Origin: Anammoximicrobium sp032229885
Lineage (GTDB): Bacteria; Planctomycetota; Planctomycetia; Pirellulales; Pirellulaceae
Assembly: GCA_032229885.1 (NCBI GenBank)
Contig: JAVYAJ010000340.1
Coordinates: 1-39,562 of the forward strand
DNA length: 39,562 bases
Reading direction: 5' to 3'
Shown here: positions 16,054 through 24,500 of the stretch, piece after piece
How positions within the stretch are numbered: position 1 is the stretch's first letter
Layout: every line of letters starts with the position of its first letter
The notes under the pieces: generated by a model
Database searches by the model: none
Seen by the model: only the letters and a program-made list of their open reading frames with translations
Told to the model about the DNA's origin: nothing
Made by a program: the position numbers and the translations under genes

Positions 16054-16785
16054 ATGTTTGCGATGAAAACACCCGAGAACGAACAGGATTGCCGCGGCTT
16101 GCTGAGCGTCTGGACTGCAGGCGACAACGCGTCCCGATTCGTTCGTCGGTTATGTTGTCTGGCGGCCTTGTTGGCAGCGGCAGCGGTCGCCGCGCTGCCG
16201 ATCGATCAGCAGGTGGCGTCCTTTTTCGATGTCGAGCCCGAAAGGCTTCCGATCCATGACCTGGTCACGCTGGCCGAGGTCTTCGCGCATGGCTTTGGCG
16301 TGGGGTTGATTCTCGTAACGGCCTACGTATTGGACGCGCCGAGGCGGCGTCGCCTGCCGCGGGTCGTCGCCGGGGTCGTCAGCGTCGGCTTGACCGTCGA
16401 CGTGCTGAAGCTGGCCGTCGGGCGGATTCGCCCACGCAGCCTGACGATCGGGCAAGGTTGGGACAGTTTCGTGGGTTGGTTCGCCACGTTTCGCCCCGAG
16501 CTGCGACAGGGGCTGCCGGCGCGCGATTGTCAATCGTTTCCGTCTGGCCACGCGGCGTTGGCGACGGCGCTCGCCATCGGGCTGACTTGGCTCTACCCGC
16601 AAGGCCGCTGGCTGTTCGCGACGTTTGCCGTGCTGGCTGCGGCCCAGCGGCTCGAGACTTCGGCGCACTACGTCAGCGACACGCTGGCCGGCGCCGCGAT
16701 CGCCTGCGTGGTCTGCGCCGCTTGTTTTGGCCGCACCTCGATCGGCCAGCGGTTCGATCGCTGGGAGCGGACGGACCGGGACTGA
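16054..16785 (+). CDS. PAP2-family membrane phosphatase, about 243 aa
   Basis: This is a type 2 phosphatidic acid phosphatase-like enzyme, which removes phosphate from lipid phosphates such as undecaprenyl pyrophosphate or phosphatidate at the outer face of the membrane. All three motif blocks are visible: K119-x6-R126-P127; P163-S-G-H166; and R199-x5-H205-x3-D209. The usual Ser before the third-block Arg is Gln here. About five or six hydrophobic segments alternate with the motifs, as in the family. I chose the ATG at 16054, with GGAG just upstream; the ATG at 16063 is also possible. The frame is open further upstream without protein-like sequence. The DUF58 gene follows after 48 nt, so the two may be cotranscribed. 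Confidence 0.85.
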   Translation: MFAMKTPENEQDCRGLLSVWTAGDNASRFVRRLCCLAALLAAAAVAALPIDQQVASFFDVEPERLPIHDLVTLAEVFAHGFGVGLILVTAYVLDAPRRRRLPRVVAGVVSVGLTVDVLKLAVGRIRPRSLTIGQGWDSFVGWFATFRPELRQGLPARDCQSFPSGHAALATALAIGLTWLYPQGRWLFATFAVLAAAQRLETSAHYVSDTLAGAAIACVVCAACFGRTSIGQRFDRWERTDRD

Positions 16786-16832
16786 ATGCGACGTAATCTG
16801 AGGACGCGGCGCGACTCTGAAGGACCCACCGT

Positions 16833-17759
16833 ATGACGCAGGCTGGTCAACCTCCATCGCCCGCGCCGTCACTTCTAGATCCGCGAACACTCGCGCGGAT
16901 TCACGGTCTGAGTTTGCGGGCTCGCCACATCGTCGAAGGCTATCTGTCCGGCCTGCATCGCAGCCCGTATCGGGGTTTTTCCATCGAGTTCGCCGAGCAT
17001 CGCGAGTACGCGCCCGGCGACGATCTGCGGTATTTGGACTGGAAAGTCTTCGGTCGTACGGACAAGTTTTACCTCAAACAGTACGAAGACGAGACCAACC
17101 TGATCTGTTATCTAGTGCTGGACGTGAGTGAGAGCATGCGGTATCGCGGGCCGGGCAGCTCGCTGTCAAAGCTCGAATACGCCCAGTGCCTGGCTGCCGC
17201 GCTGGCGTGGCTCGTCCTGCGACAACAAGACGCCGTGGGGTTGGTCGTCTTTGACGAGCAGGTGCGCGCGGATGTCCGGCCATCCGACAGCCCCACGCAT
17301 CTGCAGCCTCTGTTGCAGGCGATGGAATCCGTCGAGCCACGAGCCAAGACGGCGATCGGGCCGATCTTTCATCAGTTGGCCGAGCGCTTTCGAAAGCGCG
17401 GCGTGGTCGTGATTCTGAGCGACCTGTTCGATGATGTCACTTCGATGCTCGCCGGGCTGAAACATTTTCGACATCGACGCCACGACGTGATTTTGTTTCA
17501 CATTCTAGATCCCGCGGAGCTCGACTTTCCGTTCCAGTCGCCGATCCTGTTCCAGGGGCTCGAACAACAGCCCGACGTGGCCGCCGATCCGCGCGCGCTG
17601 CGCAAAGCGTACCTCCGCGAACTGACCGTCTATCGGCAAGATCTGCAGCATGGCTGCCGTCGGCAGGGCATGGATTACGAATTGGTCCGCACGGACCAGC
17701 CGCTGGATGGGCTGCTGTCGACGTACTTGGGAAGGCGGTTGGCGGGCATCCGCGCATGA
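16833..17759 (+). CDS. DUF58 protein with VWA-like fold, 308 aa
   Basis: DUF58 proteins are usual partners of MoxR AAA ATPases and are thought to act in assembly or activation of envelope or enzyme complexes. The family signature E-H-R-E-Y-A-P-G-D-D-L-R-Y-L-D-W (about 55-72) is intact, followed by K-V-F-G-R-T-D-K-F-Y-L-K-Q-Y-E. A metal-site motif D97-x-S99-x-S101 begins a von Willebrand-like domain (about 90-250). No membrane segment is present, which fits the soluble, short DUF58 form. The start ATG at 16833 has GAAGGA upstream. The MoxR gene that such genes normally adjoin is 2.6 kb away on the other strand (20353-21384), beyond a symporter gene; this separation is unusual. Confidence 0.92.
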   Translation: MTQAGQPPSPAPSLLDPRTLARIHGLSLRARHIVEGYLSGLHRSPYRGFSIEFAEHREYAPGDDLRYLDWKVFGRTDKFYLKQYEDETNLICYLVLDVSESMRYRGPGSSLSKLEYAQCLAAALAWLVLRQQDAVGLVVFDEQVRADVRPSDSPTHLQPLLQAMESVEPRAKTAIGPIFHQLAERFRKRGVVVILSDLFDDVTSMLAGLKHFRHRRHDVILFHILDPAELDFPFQSPILFQGLEQQPDVAADPRALRKAYLRELTVYRQDLQHGCRRQGMDYELVRTDQPLDGLLSTYLGRRLAGIRA

Positions 17760-17786
17760 TCGCCGTGTGCGCGGTGCGGGGACGCT

Positions 17787-17801
17787 GCGGCGGGATGCCG
17801 C
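17787..17801 (+). repeat. GCGGC-GGGAT-GCCGC hairpin
   Basis: A 5-bp perfect stem with loop GGGAT in the 207-nt gap between the DUF58 and symporter genes. A near-identical element with loop AGGAT lies at 36236-36250. It may be a dispersed palindrome; there is no T run that would make it a terminator. Confidence 0.45.
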
Positions 17802-17966
17802 GGCCACGGCGGGGGGCCGGACTCGTGTGCGGGCGACGCGGGGCAAGCCGCCGGCGGTCAGCGCCCCGTTGACGTGCGCTGAGATGTCTGTTCCGATCGA
17901 TGGGAAACCGACGTGCGACTACTGGTCGAGACCCGCCGTTAGCGACGCGATGGAGTGACGTTCTTC

Positions 17967-19820
17967 ATGCCAGACAATCCTACGTTCGCGCTGCACTTCT
18001 GGGATTACTTCGCGTTCCTCGGCTATCTCGTGGGATTGTCGATCGTCGGATACTGGGCCGGGCGCGGCGAGCAAGCCGGCACGTCCGAGTACTTTCTCGC
18101 GGGCAAGCGGCTGCGCTGGTACGTCGTCGGCGGCTCGTTCATCGCCTCGAACATCAGCAGCGAGCATTTCATCGGGATGATTGGCGTCACCGTGGTGTAC
18201 GGCATCTGCGTGGCGATGTCCGAGTGGGGCAACGTCCTGTCATTCACGCTCTTGATCTGGTTTTTCATCCCGTTCCTGTTGGCGTCTCAGGTGTTCACGA
18301 CGCCCGAGTTCCTCGAACGCCGGTTCAGCCCGGTGCTACGGCAATTCTTTGCGATCGTGACCATCGTCAGCAACATCGTCGCGTTCCTGGCAGCCGTGTT
18401 ATACGGCGGTGCGTTGGCGATCCAAACATTGTTCGCGTCCGAGCTCGCCCGGCTGACCGATCTACTGCCCGCCGGGGCCGGGCTGACAGCCGCCGACGCG
18501 CAGCAACTTCAGCTCTGGGTCGCGATCGTCGTCCTGGGAGTGATCGCCGGTATGTGGGCGATCTACGGAGGCCTATCGTCGGTCGCCTGGACCGATCTAT
18601 TCACGGTCGTTCTGATGGTCGCCGGCGGGCTGACGGTGACCGTGCTCAGCCTCGATGCGCTGGCCGGACCGAACGGCAGCTTGGCGGATGGGCTGAGTGT
18701 GATGATCGAGCGAAATCGCGCCGCCGAGGGGCCGTGGCGCGAGGCGGTCGAAAGCAGCTTCGAGAATCTCACGAAGACCGATTCATACAATCGGCTGAGC
18801 GTCATCCAGCCGGCCAACCATCCCACGCATCCCTGGCCGTCGCTGATTTTCGGCGTGTTTTCCGTCAGCATCTGGTACAACGTGCTCAACCAGTTCATGA
18901 TCCAACGCGTCCTAGGCGCCCAGGACGCGTATCACGCACGCATGGGCATCGTGTTTGCCGGGTTCCTCAAGGTGTTGCTGCCTACGATCGTCGTGATTCC
19001 CGGGTTGGTCGTGTTCGCGATGCATCCCGAGATCCTCACGATCCGGCCGTGGGACAATGTCAAGCTGGCGGCCGATCAAAGTTACGTGCACCTGATCCAG
19101 ACGATCGTTCCGATCGGCTTGCGCGGACTGTTTCTGGCCGCGCTGTTCGGCGCCATCCAATCGACCGTCAACTCGGTTCTCAATTCGACGGCCACGATCA
19201 TCACGCTCGATATGTACAAGCGTTGGCTGCACCCTGCCGCATCGGACAAAGAGCTGGTGAAGACCGGCGTCCTGACGTCCATCGGCGTCCTGGCCATCGC
19301 GATCGTCCTCGGCGGTTTTATCGGCCGGATCGGCGGCAGTCTGTTCGAGTACATTCAGACGCTGTACGCCTTTTTCGCACCGCCGTTCGCCGCCGTCTTC
19401 TTGCTGGGGATTCTCTGGAAGCGGATCAACGCCCCCGGCGCGATCGCGGCCGTCTTCGCGGGCTTTGCCTTCGGCATTGCCATGAAAGCCTACATTCAGT
19501 TCGAGCCGCTGCTGCGCGAGCTGTGGCCGCTGTTTCCGTCGCATCCGCTCTGGCTCGAGCCGTACGCCAACCAGTCGGCCGTGAACTGGGCCTTTTGCGT
19601 CGTCGCGTGCATCGCCGTCAGCCTTCTGACCGCCCCGCCGCGGCCCGAGCAGGTCACCGACCAACTGACGTTCAACTGGCGACGGCTGAACATCTTCGAC
19701 GGCCTCGGCACGCGCTGGTACACCAGCGTCATCACCTGGTGGCTGTTGTTCGTGCTGACGATCGTCGTCTTGCTCGTCATCTTCTCCGGCTTCGTGATCC
19801 CTCCCGGCAGCGCCCCATGA
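17967..19820 (+). CDS. sodium:solute symporter (SSS family), 617 aa
   Basis: This is an inner-membrane sodium-coupled transporter of the SSS/SLC5 family (TC 2.A.21), which brings in sugars or other small solutes. About 13-14 hydrophobic segments fill the protein. Family hallmarks include G-G-S-F-I-A-S-N-I-S-S-E-H-F-I-G-M-I-G in the first inverted repeat, Y-G-G-L-S-S-V-A-W-T-D-L-F in the middle, and G-L-F-L-A-A-L-F-G-A-I-Q-S-T-V-N-S-V-L-N-S-T-A-T in the second. I prefer the ATG at 17967, with GGAG about 11 nt upstream; a GTG at 17955 overlaps that ribosome binding site. The sugar-transporter subgroup is likely but the substrate cannot be read. It follows the DUF58 gene by 207 nt and may have its own promoter. 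Confidence 0.92.
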   Translation: MPDNPTFALHFWDYFAFLGYLVGLSIVGYWAGRGEQAGTSEYFLAGKRLRWYVVGGSFIASNISSEHFIGMIGVTVVYGICVAMSEWGNVLSFTLLIWFFIPFLLASQVFTTPEFLERRFSPVLRQFFAIVTIVSNIVAFLAAVLYGGALAIQTLFASELARLTDLLPAGAGLTAADAQQLQLWVAIVVLGVIAGMWAIYGGLSSVAWTDLFTVVLMVAGGLTVTVLSLDALAGPNGSLADGLSVMIERNRAAEGPWREAVESSFENLTKTDSYNRLSVIQPANHPTHPWPSLIFGVFSVSIWYNVLNQFMIQRVLGAQDAYHARMGIVFAGFLKVLLPTIVVIPGLVVFAMHPEILTIRPWDNVKLAADQSYVHLIQTIVPIGLRGLFLAALFGAIQSTVNSVLNSTATIITLDMYKRWLHPAASDKELVKTGVLTSIGVLAIAIVLGGFIGRIGGSLFEYIQTLYAFFAPPFAAVFLLGILWKRINAPGAIAAVFAGFAFGIAMKAYIQFEPLLRELWPLFPSHPLWLEPYANQSAVNWAFCVVACIAVSLLTAPPRPEQVTDQLTFNWRRLNIFDGLGTRWYTSVITWWLLFVLTIVVLLVIFSGFVIPPGSAP

Positions 19821-20136
19821 AGCGTCGGACGCCTCGAGCCGGCCAACCAACCGTGTACCCACCGCGGGCGACTCGCATGGCCGGACTTCGGGCCGGACGC
19901 ACAGACACGAGATTGGCTGCGCTCGCTTCGCGATCAAAGACGAAGACGACCTCAGCACGCACTTCCATGATCGCGCGACTCGCGTCGTTCCGCTTCCATT
20001 AGCGGCGCATTCCTTGAACGGTTACGCTGATCCTAGATCTCAACCGGACACTCATTGATCGAACGATCTTTACGATGGGCAGCTTCCGCCTCGTTCACTA
20101 GCCTGGGATACACTCTTTGGGAGGCCGTGCAGCGAC

Positions 20137-20199
20137 GGAGGGCCACGCTTCGTCGTGACCGCAACCGGATCGGCGTGACGGAACGAGTCTCTCCAGGAC
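20137..20199 (-). repeat. 63-nt repeat, copy B, inverted relative to copy A
   Basis: The reverse complement aligns without gaps to 15601-15663, with 11 mismatches. The CGGTTGCGGTCACGACG core is fully conserved. It lies between the 3' ends of the symporter and MoxR genes. Confidence 0.8.
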
Positions 20200-20275
20200 G
20201 GCGCACCCCCGGGGCACGCCGCCCAGCCACTTCGACTGTCATCGCCTCGTGCTCAGATCGTTCTCCAGGTAATTC

Positions 20276-20293
20276 GGGACGGCCTCCCGTCCC
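20276..20293. terminator. GC-rich hairpin, possible bidirectional terminator
   Basis: GGGACGG and CCGTCCC form a perfect 7-bp stem with a CCTC loop. It lies 60 nt past the stop of the MoxR gene and downstream of the convergent symporter gene. There is no T run, so it may instead be another dispersed palindrome. Confidence 0.3.
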
Positions 20294-20352
20294 CGTGTCC
20301 CATCAGTTGTGATTTGCGGCGCCAGCCACCGCTCGGCTCCGATGGCTTTGCA

Positions 20353-21384
20353 CTACGCGGCTGGCCGCTCGTAATGCCGGTCCGCCGGAACGGCTTCGAG
20401 CAATAGTTCGATCAGCCGTTCGCTGCCCACGTTGTTGGCGTGCGCCGCATAATTCCCGGCGATCCGATGGCGGAGCGCTGGTTTGGCCAATTTCTGGACG
20501 TCTTCGATGGCGGCGTGATAGCGGCCGTTGAGAATCGCGCGGGCTTTGGCGCAACTGACGAGCGTCAGGACGCCGCGAGGCCCGGCGCCCCAGTTGACCC
20601 ACTTGTTGACGAACTCCGGAGCTTCTTTCGTTCCCGGGCGCGATGCCCGCACCAGAGCCCACGCATAGCCGAGCACCTGGTCGCTGACCGGGACGCGGGC
20701 AACCAATTTCTGCATCGCCATGATCTCCTGGCCGGACATGCACGCTTCGATCTGCTCTGGCGCCGAGGAGGTGACGCGGCGGGCGATCTCCCATTCTTCC
20801 AGCCCGCTGGGATAGTCGATCTTGATGTACAGTAGAAAACGATCCAACTGGGCTTCGGGCAGCGGATACGTCCCTTCCTGTTCCAAGGGATTCTGCGTGG
20901 CCAAAACAAAGAAAGGCGAAGGCAGATGGTGGGTCTTGCCACCGACGCTGACGTGTCGCTCTTGCATCGCCTCGAGCATCGCCGCCTGGGTCTTCGGAGG
21001 CGTGCGGTTGATTTCGTCCGCGAGGATCAAGTTGGCAAAAATCGGCCCGGGTAAAAAACGATATTCGCGTTGCCGCGTATCCGCGGCCTCCTGAATCACC
21101 TCGGCGCCCGTGATGTCGCTGGGCATCAGATCCGGGGTGAACTGGATGCGTTTGAACGTCAAGTGCAAGGATTGCGCGATCGAGCTGATCATCAACGTCT
21201 TGGCCAGCCCGGGCACGCCTTCGAGCAGGGCGTGGCCCCGCGAAAACATGGCGACCAGCACCTGCTCGACCACTTCGTCCTGGCCCACGATCGCTTTGGA
21301 CAGCTCGGCACGGACTCGTTGGTAAGCGTCGCGACACTGTTCTACGGCCGCGACATCGTCTGGGCTCAACGTAGCGTCGGTCAT
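20353..21384 (-). CDS. MoxR-family AAA+ ATPase, 343 aa
   Basis: This is a chaperone-like AAA+ ATPase that works with DUF58 and VWA partners. The Walker A G56-V-P-G-L-A-K62-T63 is the typical MoxR form, Walker B is L-I-L-A-D-E-I-N-R, and sensor-1 region A-T-Q-N-P-L-E-Q-E-G-T-Y-P-L-P-E-A-Q-L-D-R-F is intact. The lid domain occupies about 230-335. The ATG at 21384 has AGGAG about 10 nt upstream; an in-frame TTG 24 nt upstream would sit before that ribosome binding site and is rejected. It lies 164 nt downstream of the Ala/Gln-rich gene on the same strand and is the last gene of the block. In most relatives MoxR comes first and is followed directly by DUF58. Confidence 0.95.
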   Translation of the reverse strand: MTDATLSPDDVAAVEQCRDAYQRVRAELSKAIVGQDEVVEQVLVAMFSRGHALLEGVPGLAKTLMISSIAQSLHLTFKRIQFTPDLMPSDITGAEVIQEAADTRQREYRFLPGPIFANLILADEINRTPPKTQAAMLEAMQERHVSVGGKTHHLPSPFFVLATQNPLEQEGTYPLPEAQLDRFLLYIKIDYPSGLEEWEIARRVTSSAPEQIEACMSGQEIMAMQKLVARVPVSDQVLGYAWALVRASRPGTKEAPEFVNKWVNWGAGPRGVLTLVSCAKARAILNGRYHAAIEDVQKLAKPALRHRIAGNYAAHANNVGSERLIELLLEAVPADRHYERPAA

Positions 21385-21548
21385 CGGATGTCTATCTCCT
21401 CGGAACAAAGTTGATCTGTCGAATCTCGGTCGGCGAAGCGTGCGACGCCGATGCCGGACAAGGGCCGTCCGCGCGACGCGCCGCGTGCGCGCGGCGGCTC
21501 GTGTGGCGTGAGTGCCGACGTGGGCGGGTAAAACCCAACGGTGCGTCC

Positions 21549-24500
21549 CTAGTCCAGACTCTCAAAATATCTTCGCAGTCGTTGTTCGTACCCGCGCGGC
21601 GCCGGCCGGCGGGCGCGCGCTTCGATCGCCTTGCGCTGTTCGGGCGGCAGCTTGGTGAACCACGCCGCGCGCTCGAGCTGGCGCGTTCGTATGTCGCCGT
21701 CCGCCGTACCGTTCTGCGCACGGCTCTCGCCCTGGCGTTCACCGCCCAACGTCAACGGATCGGCCGCTGGTTTCTGGTTTTCCACAGCCCCGTCTGTCGC
21801 GGCGATGCCACCCGCGCGCGGCATGGGGTTTGCCTGACGCGGCGTCGCGTCGTCCGCCGTCTCGGACTGCTGGCCTGCTGTCGCGGACTCGCTGCTGGAT
21901 TGCGAATCAGCCTGGCTCGGCTGCGCGGCGGACTGCGAACTCGCTGCCTGGGCTTCGGCCTGCGCCAGAGTCTGCGCGGCTTGTTGCATGGCGCTTGGGC
22001 CCGCGATTTGTGCGGCGGTCAGCTCGGGCGAGTTGGGAATAAAGCCGGTTCCCAAATCCGCCGGCATGGGCCCGCCTTGCGAGCCGGCGTCTTGAGCGGC
22101 GCTGGCTTGCTGGCCTGCGTCGGCGGGCCGGTCTTGGCCGGCGAGTTGCCCGGGTGGTTCGCCCATCGCCGGTTCGCCGCTGGTCGGCGTTTGCGCTGGG
22201 CCGGGCTCGCCGCCCGCCAGCGAATCGTCGCTTCCGCCGTCGGACGCGGTGGACCCAGCGTCCATTTCCGGCGGAGGTTCGTCCACGGGCTGCGGCTGTA
22301 GACGGGACGCCGCTTCGAGTCCTTCGCGCAGCGGCTGGTTGGCCACTTGTTCCTGGCCGGAGATTTCGACGGCTCCTTGCCCCGTGGCTCGTTGAGCCTG
22401 GGCGAACCGCTGCATCGCCGCGGCCAGCGACCTCGCAGCCGCGATCGTTTCTGACGTCGGCTCGCCAGCAGACTCGTCCGCCGCAGACGCATCCGTGGTC
22501 GCTGGCGCATCCGCGGTCGCGGGCGCATCGGCTGCCGTAGGCGCATCGGCTGTCGTGGGCGAATCCTGATGATCGAGCGTCTGGGCGGCTGCCGCGATCT
22601 GCTCGCGGGCGTTCTGCTGTTCGCGAGCCAATTCCTGAATCGCGGCCGCGATATCCCGGTCGTGACGGATCTGCTGCTGACGAGCCGCGAGGCTCGCCGC
22701 AGCGCGTTCCATCGCGCGTTCGACTTTGTCCTGGGCTGCGATGGCTTGCGGCGCGTCGGCGTCCGCGCGTTGCTCGCCTTCGCGGGCCGCATCGCGAGCC
22801 GCATGCAAGGCCGCGGCGGCGTCCGGGCTGACCGCCGCGGCCCGTTTGGCCAGCTCGCCCGCCTCTCGGGCGTCGTGGCCCAGGCGCTCCGCCTGCTGAC
22901 GTCCCAGGGCGTCGATCGCGCGGTCGAGCTGCTGTTCGGCTTCGGCCAGCTTGTCGGCTGCGGCCTGCTGTGCTTGGCCCGCGGCCCGCTGCGACTCGGC
23001 GTCACCGGATCGTAGGGCCTGTTCCGCAACTTTGGACTGCTGGGCGGCTTGCTCGAGGGCCTGGGCGGCTGACGGCGCGGCGTCGGTCGCCAACTGCTGC
23101 GCCTCGGCCGTCGTCCGACTGACCTCAGCTTGAGATTCGGCGCTCGGTTCACCTGCCGGAGCCTGGGCCGCCTCGGCCGCGGTTTGCGCGGCCGCCTGGC
23201 GGGCGCGATCCATGGCGTCGTGCGCGGCCTGCCGCAGCTCGTCCGCCCGACGCGGTGTTGCGTCGAGCATCGCCTTGGCTGCGGTGGCCGCGGCCTCGCT
23301 GGCTTGGCGCAGCGCTTCGGCGGCCTGGGGCGACGTCTGCGCAGCGCGTTCGGCCAATGCGGCGGCCTGCTCGGCAGCCCGCTGCTGTTGGCTGGCTGCG
23401 TCGACCGGCGACGCGGTGCGGCCCCGAGCCAACGCCTCGGCTGCCGCCTCGGCGTCGGCTTGTTGCGCTTGAGCGTCGGCGATGGCGCGCTCGAGTTCGG
23501 CGGCCTGCGCGACGCGCTCGCGCCCGGCCGCGCGTTGCTGCTGGGTCTGCGCCTGTTGCACTTTGCTCTTGGCGCGCTGCAGTTGTTCGAGCGACGATCC
23601 GGCATCCGCGGGCAGCGCCGCGATGGCTTGTTCCAGCGGTGTTTGTACCTGCGCGACGTCGTCCAGTTGTCGCGTCGCCAGTGTGGCGAGATTTTCCGCG
23701 GCTTTGCCGACCTCGGCGCGCAGATTTGCGGCCGTCTGTTCGAGCATCTGAGCGGCTTGAGCCGCCGTCTGCGCGATCTGGGTGGACGCCTTCTTGTCCG
23801 GGGCGTCCGTTGGCCGAGCCGCCGCTTTGAGGCCCTGCGCGACCTGCTCCAAAGGCTGCGCGGCCTGGTGCAATTGTTGGGCGATCTGTGGCTTTCCGGT
23901 CTGTAACCCCGCGGCGACTTTGGCCGCCGTTTCCTGAATGTCCGCCTGGTTGGCCGCGGACTGGGCGGCTTGCGTGGGCGTCAGACCTTCGGCCCGCGCC
24001 GCCTCGGCCGCCTGTTGGGCAATCTGGCGTTCGCTGGCCGCCGCGCGCTCCAACGCCTCGGCCGCCCGCGCCATTTCGCCCACATCGACCGCCATCTGGC
24101 GGCGGCGCGTGTCGGCCAACTGGGCCTGTGTCTCGGCCAGCGCCCGCTGAATGGCTTGCTCGGCGTCGGTCGCCGCTTCCTGACGATCGGTCTGCGCCGC
24201 CGGCGAAGCGTCCGCCAGCGCCTCGACGGCCGCGTGAACCGTCTCTTGGGCATCGGCCAGCCGCGACCGGACGATGCCGGGCAGGTCTTGTTGATCGGCG
24301 ACGGCTGCCTTGGCGGCTTCGTCCAATGTCGCACCGACACGCTGTTCATCCCGATGGGCGGCCGACGCATTGTCCGCGGCTTGTGCGACGACCTGTTCCT
24401 GCAGCGCCGCAGCCTGTTGTAAACGTTCGGCCAACTGATCCAACCGCCGGACCTCGTCGGCCAACTGTTCGGCGCTCTTGTCCGCCCGTTCGCTGGCGAT

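Larger units (their letters stand above)
19821..20352. other. convergent spacer between symporter and MoxR genes
   Basis: This stretch holds copy B of the 63-nt inverted repeat (20137-20199) and a GC-rich hairpin at 20276-20293. A 61-codon frame overlapping the symporter stop is Arg/Thr-rich and not convincing. No classical hairpin-plus-T-run terminator was found for either converging gene. Confidence 0.55.

Noticed and set aside
17900..20002. 700-codon frame overlapping the symporter gene
   Set aside because: Arg/His-rich shadow of the symporter, which has clear SSS motifs and many membrane segments.
19817..20002. 61-codon frame overlapping the symporter stop by ATGA
   Set aside because: The overlap is suggestive, but the peptide is Arg/Thr-rich and has no ribosome binding site, hydrophobic core or motif.
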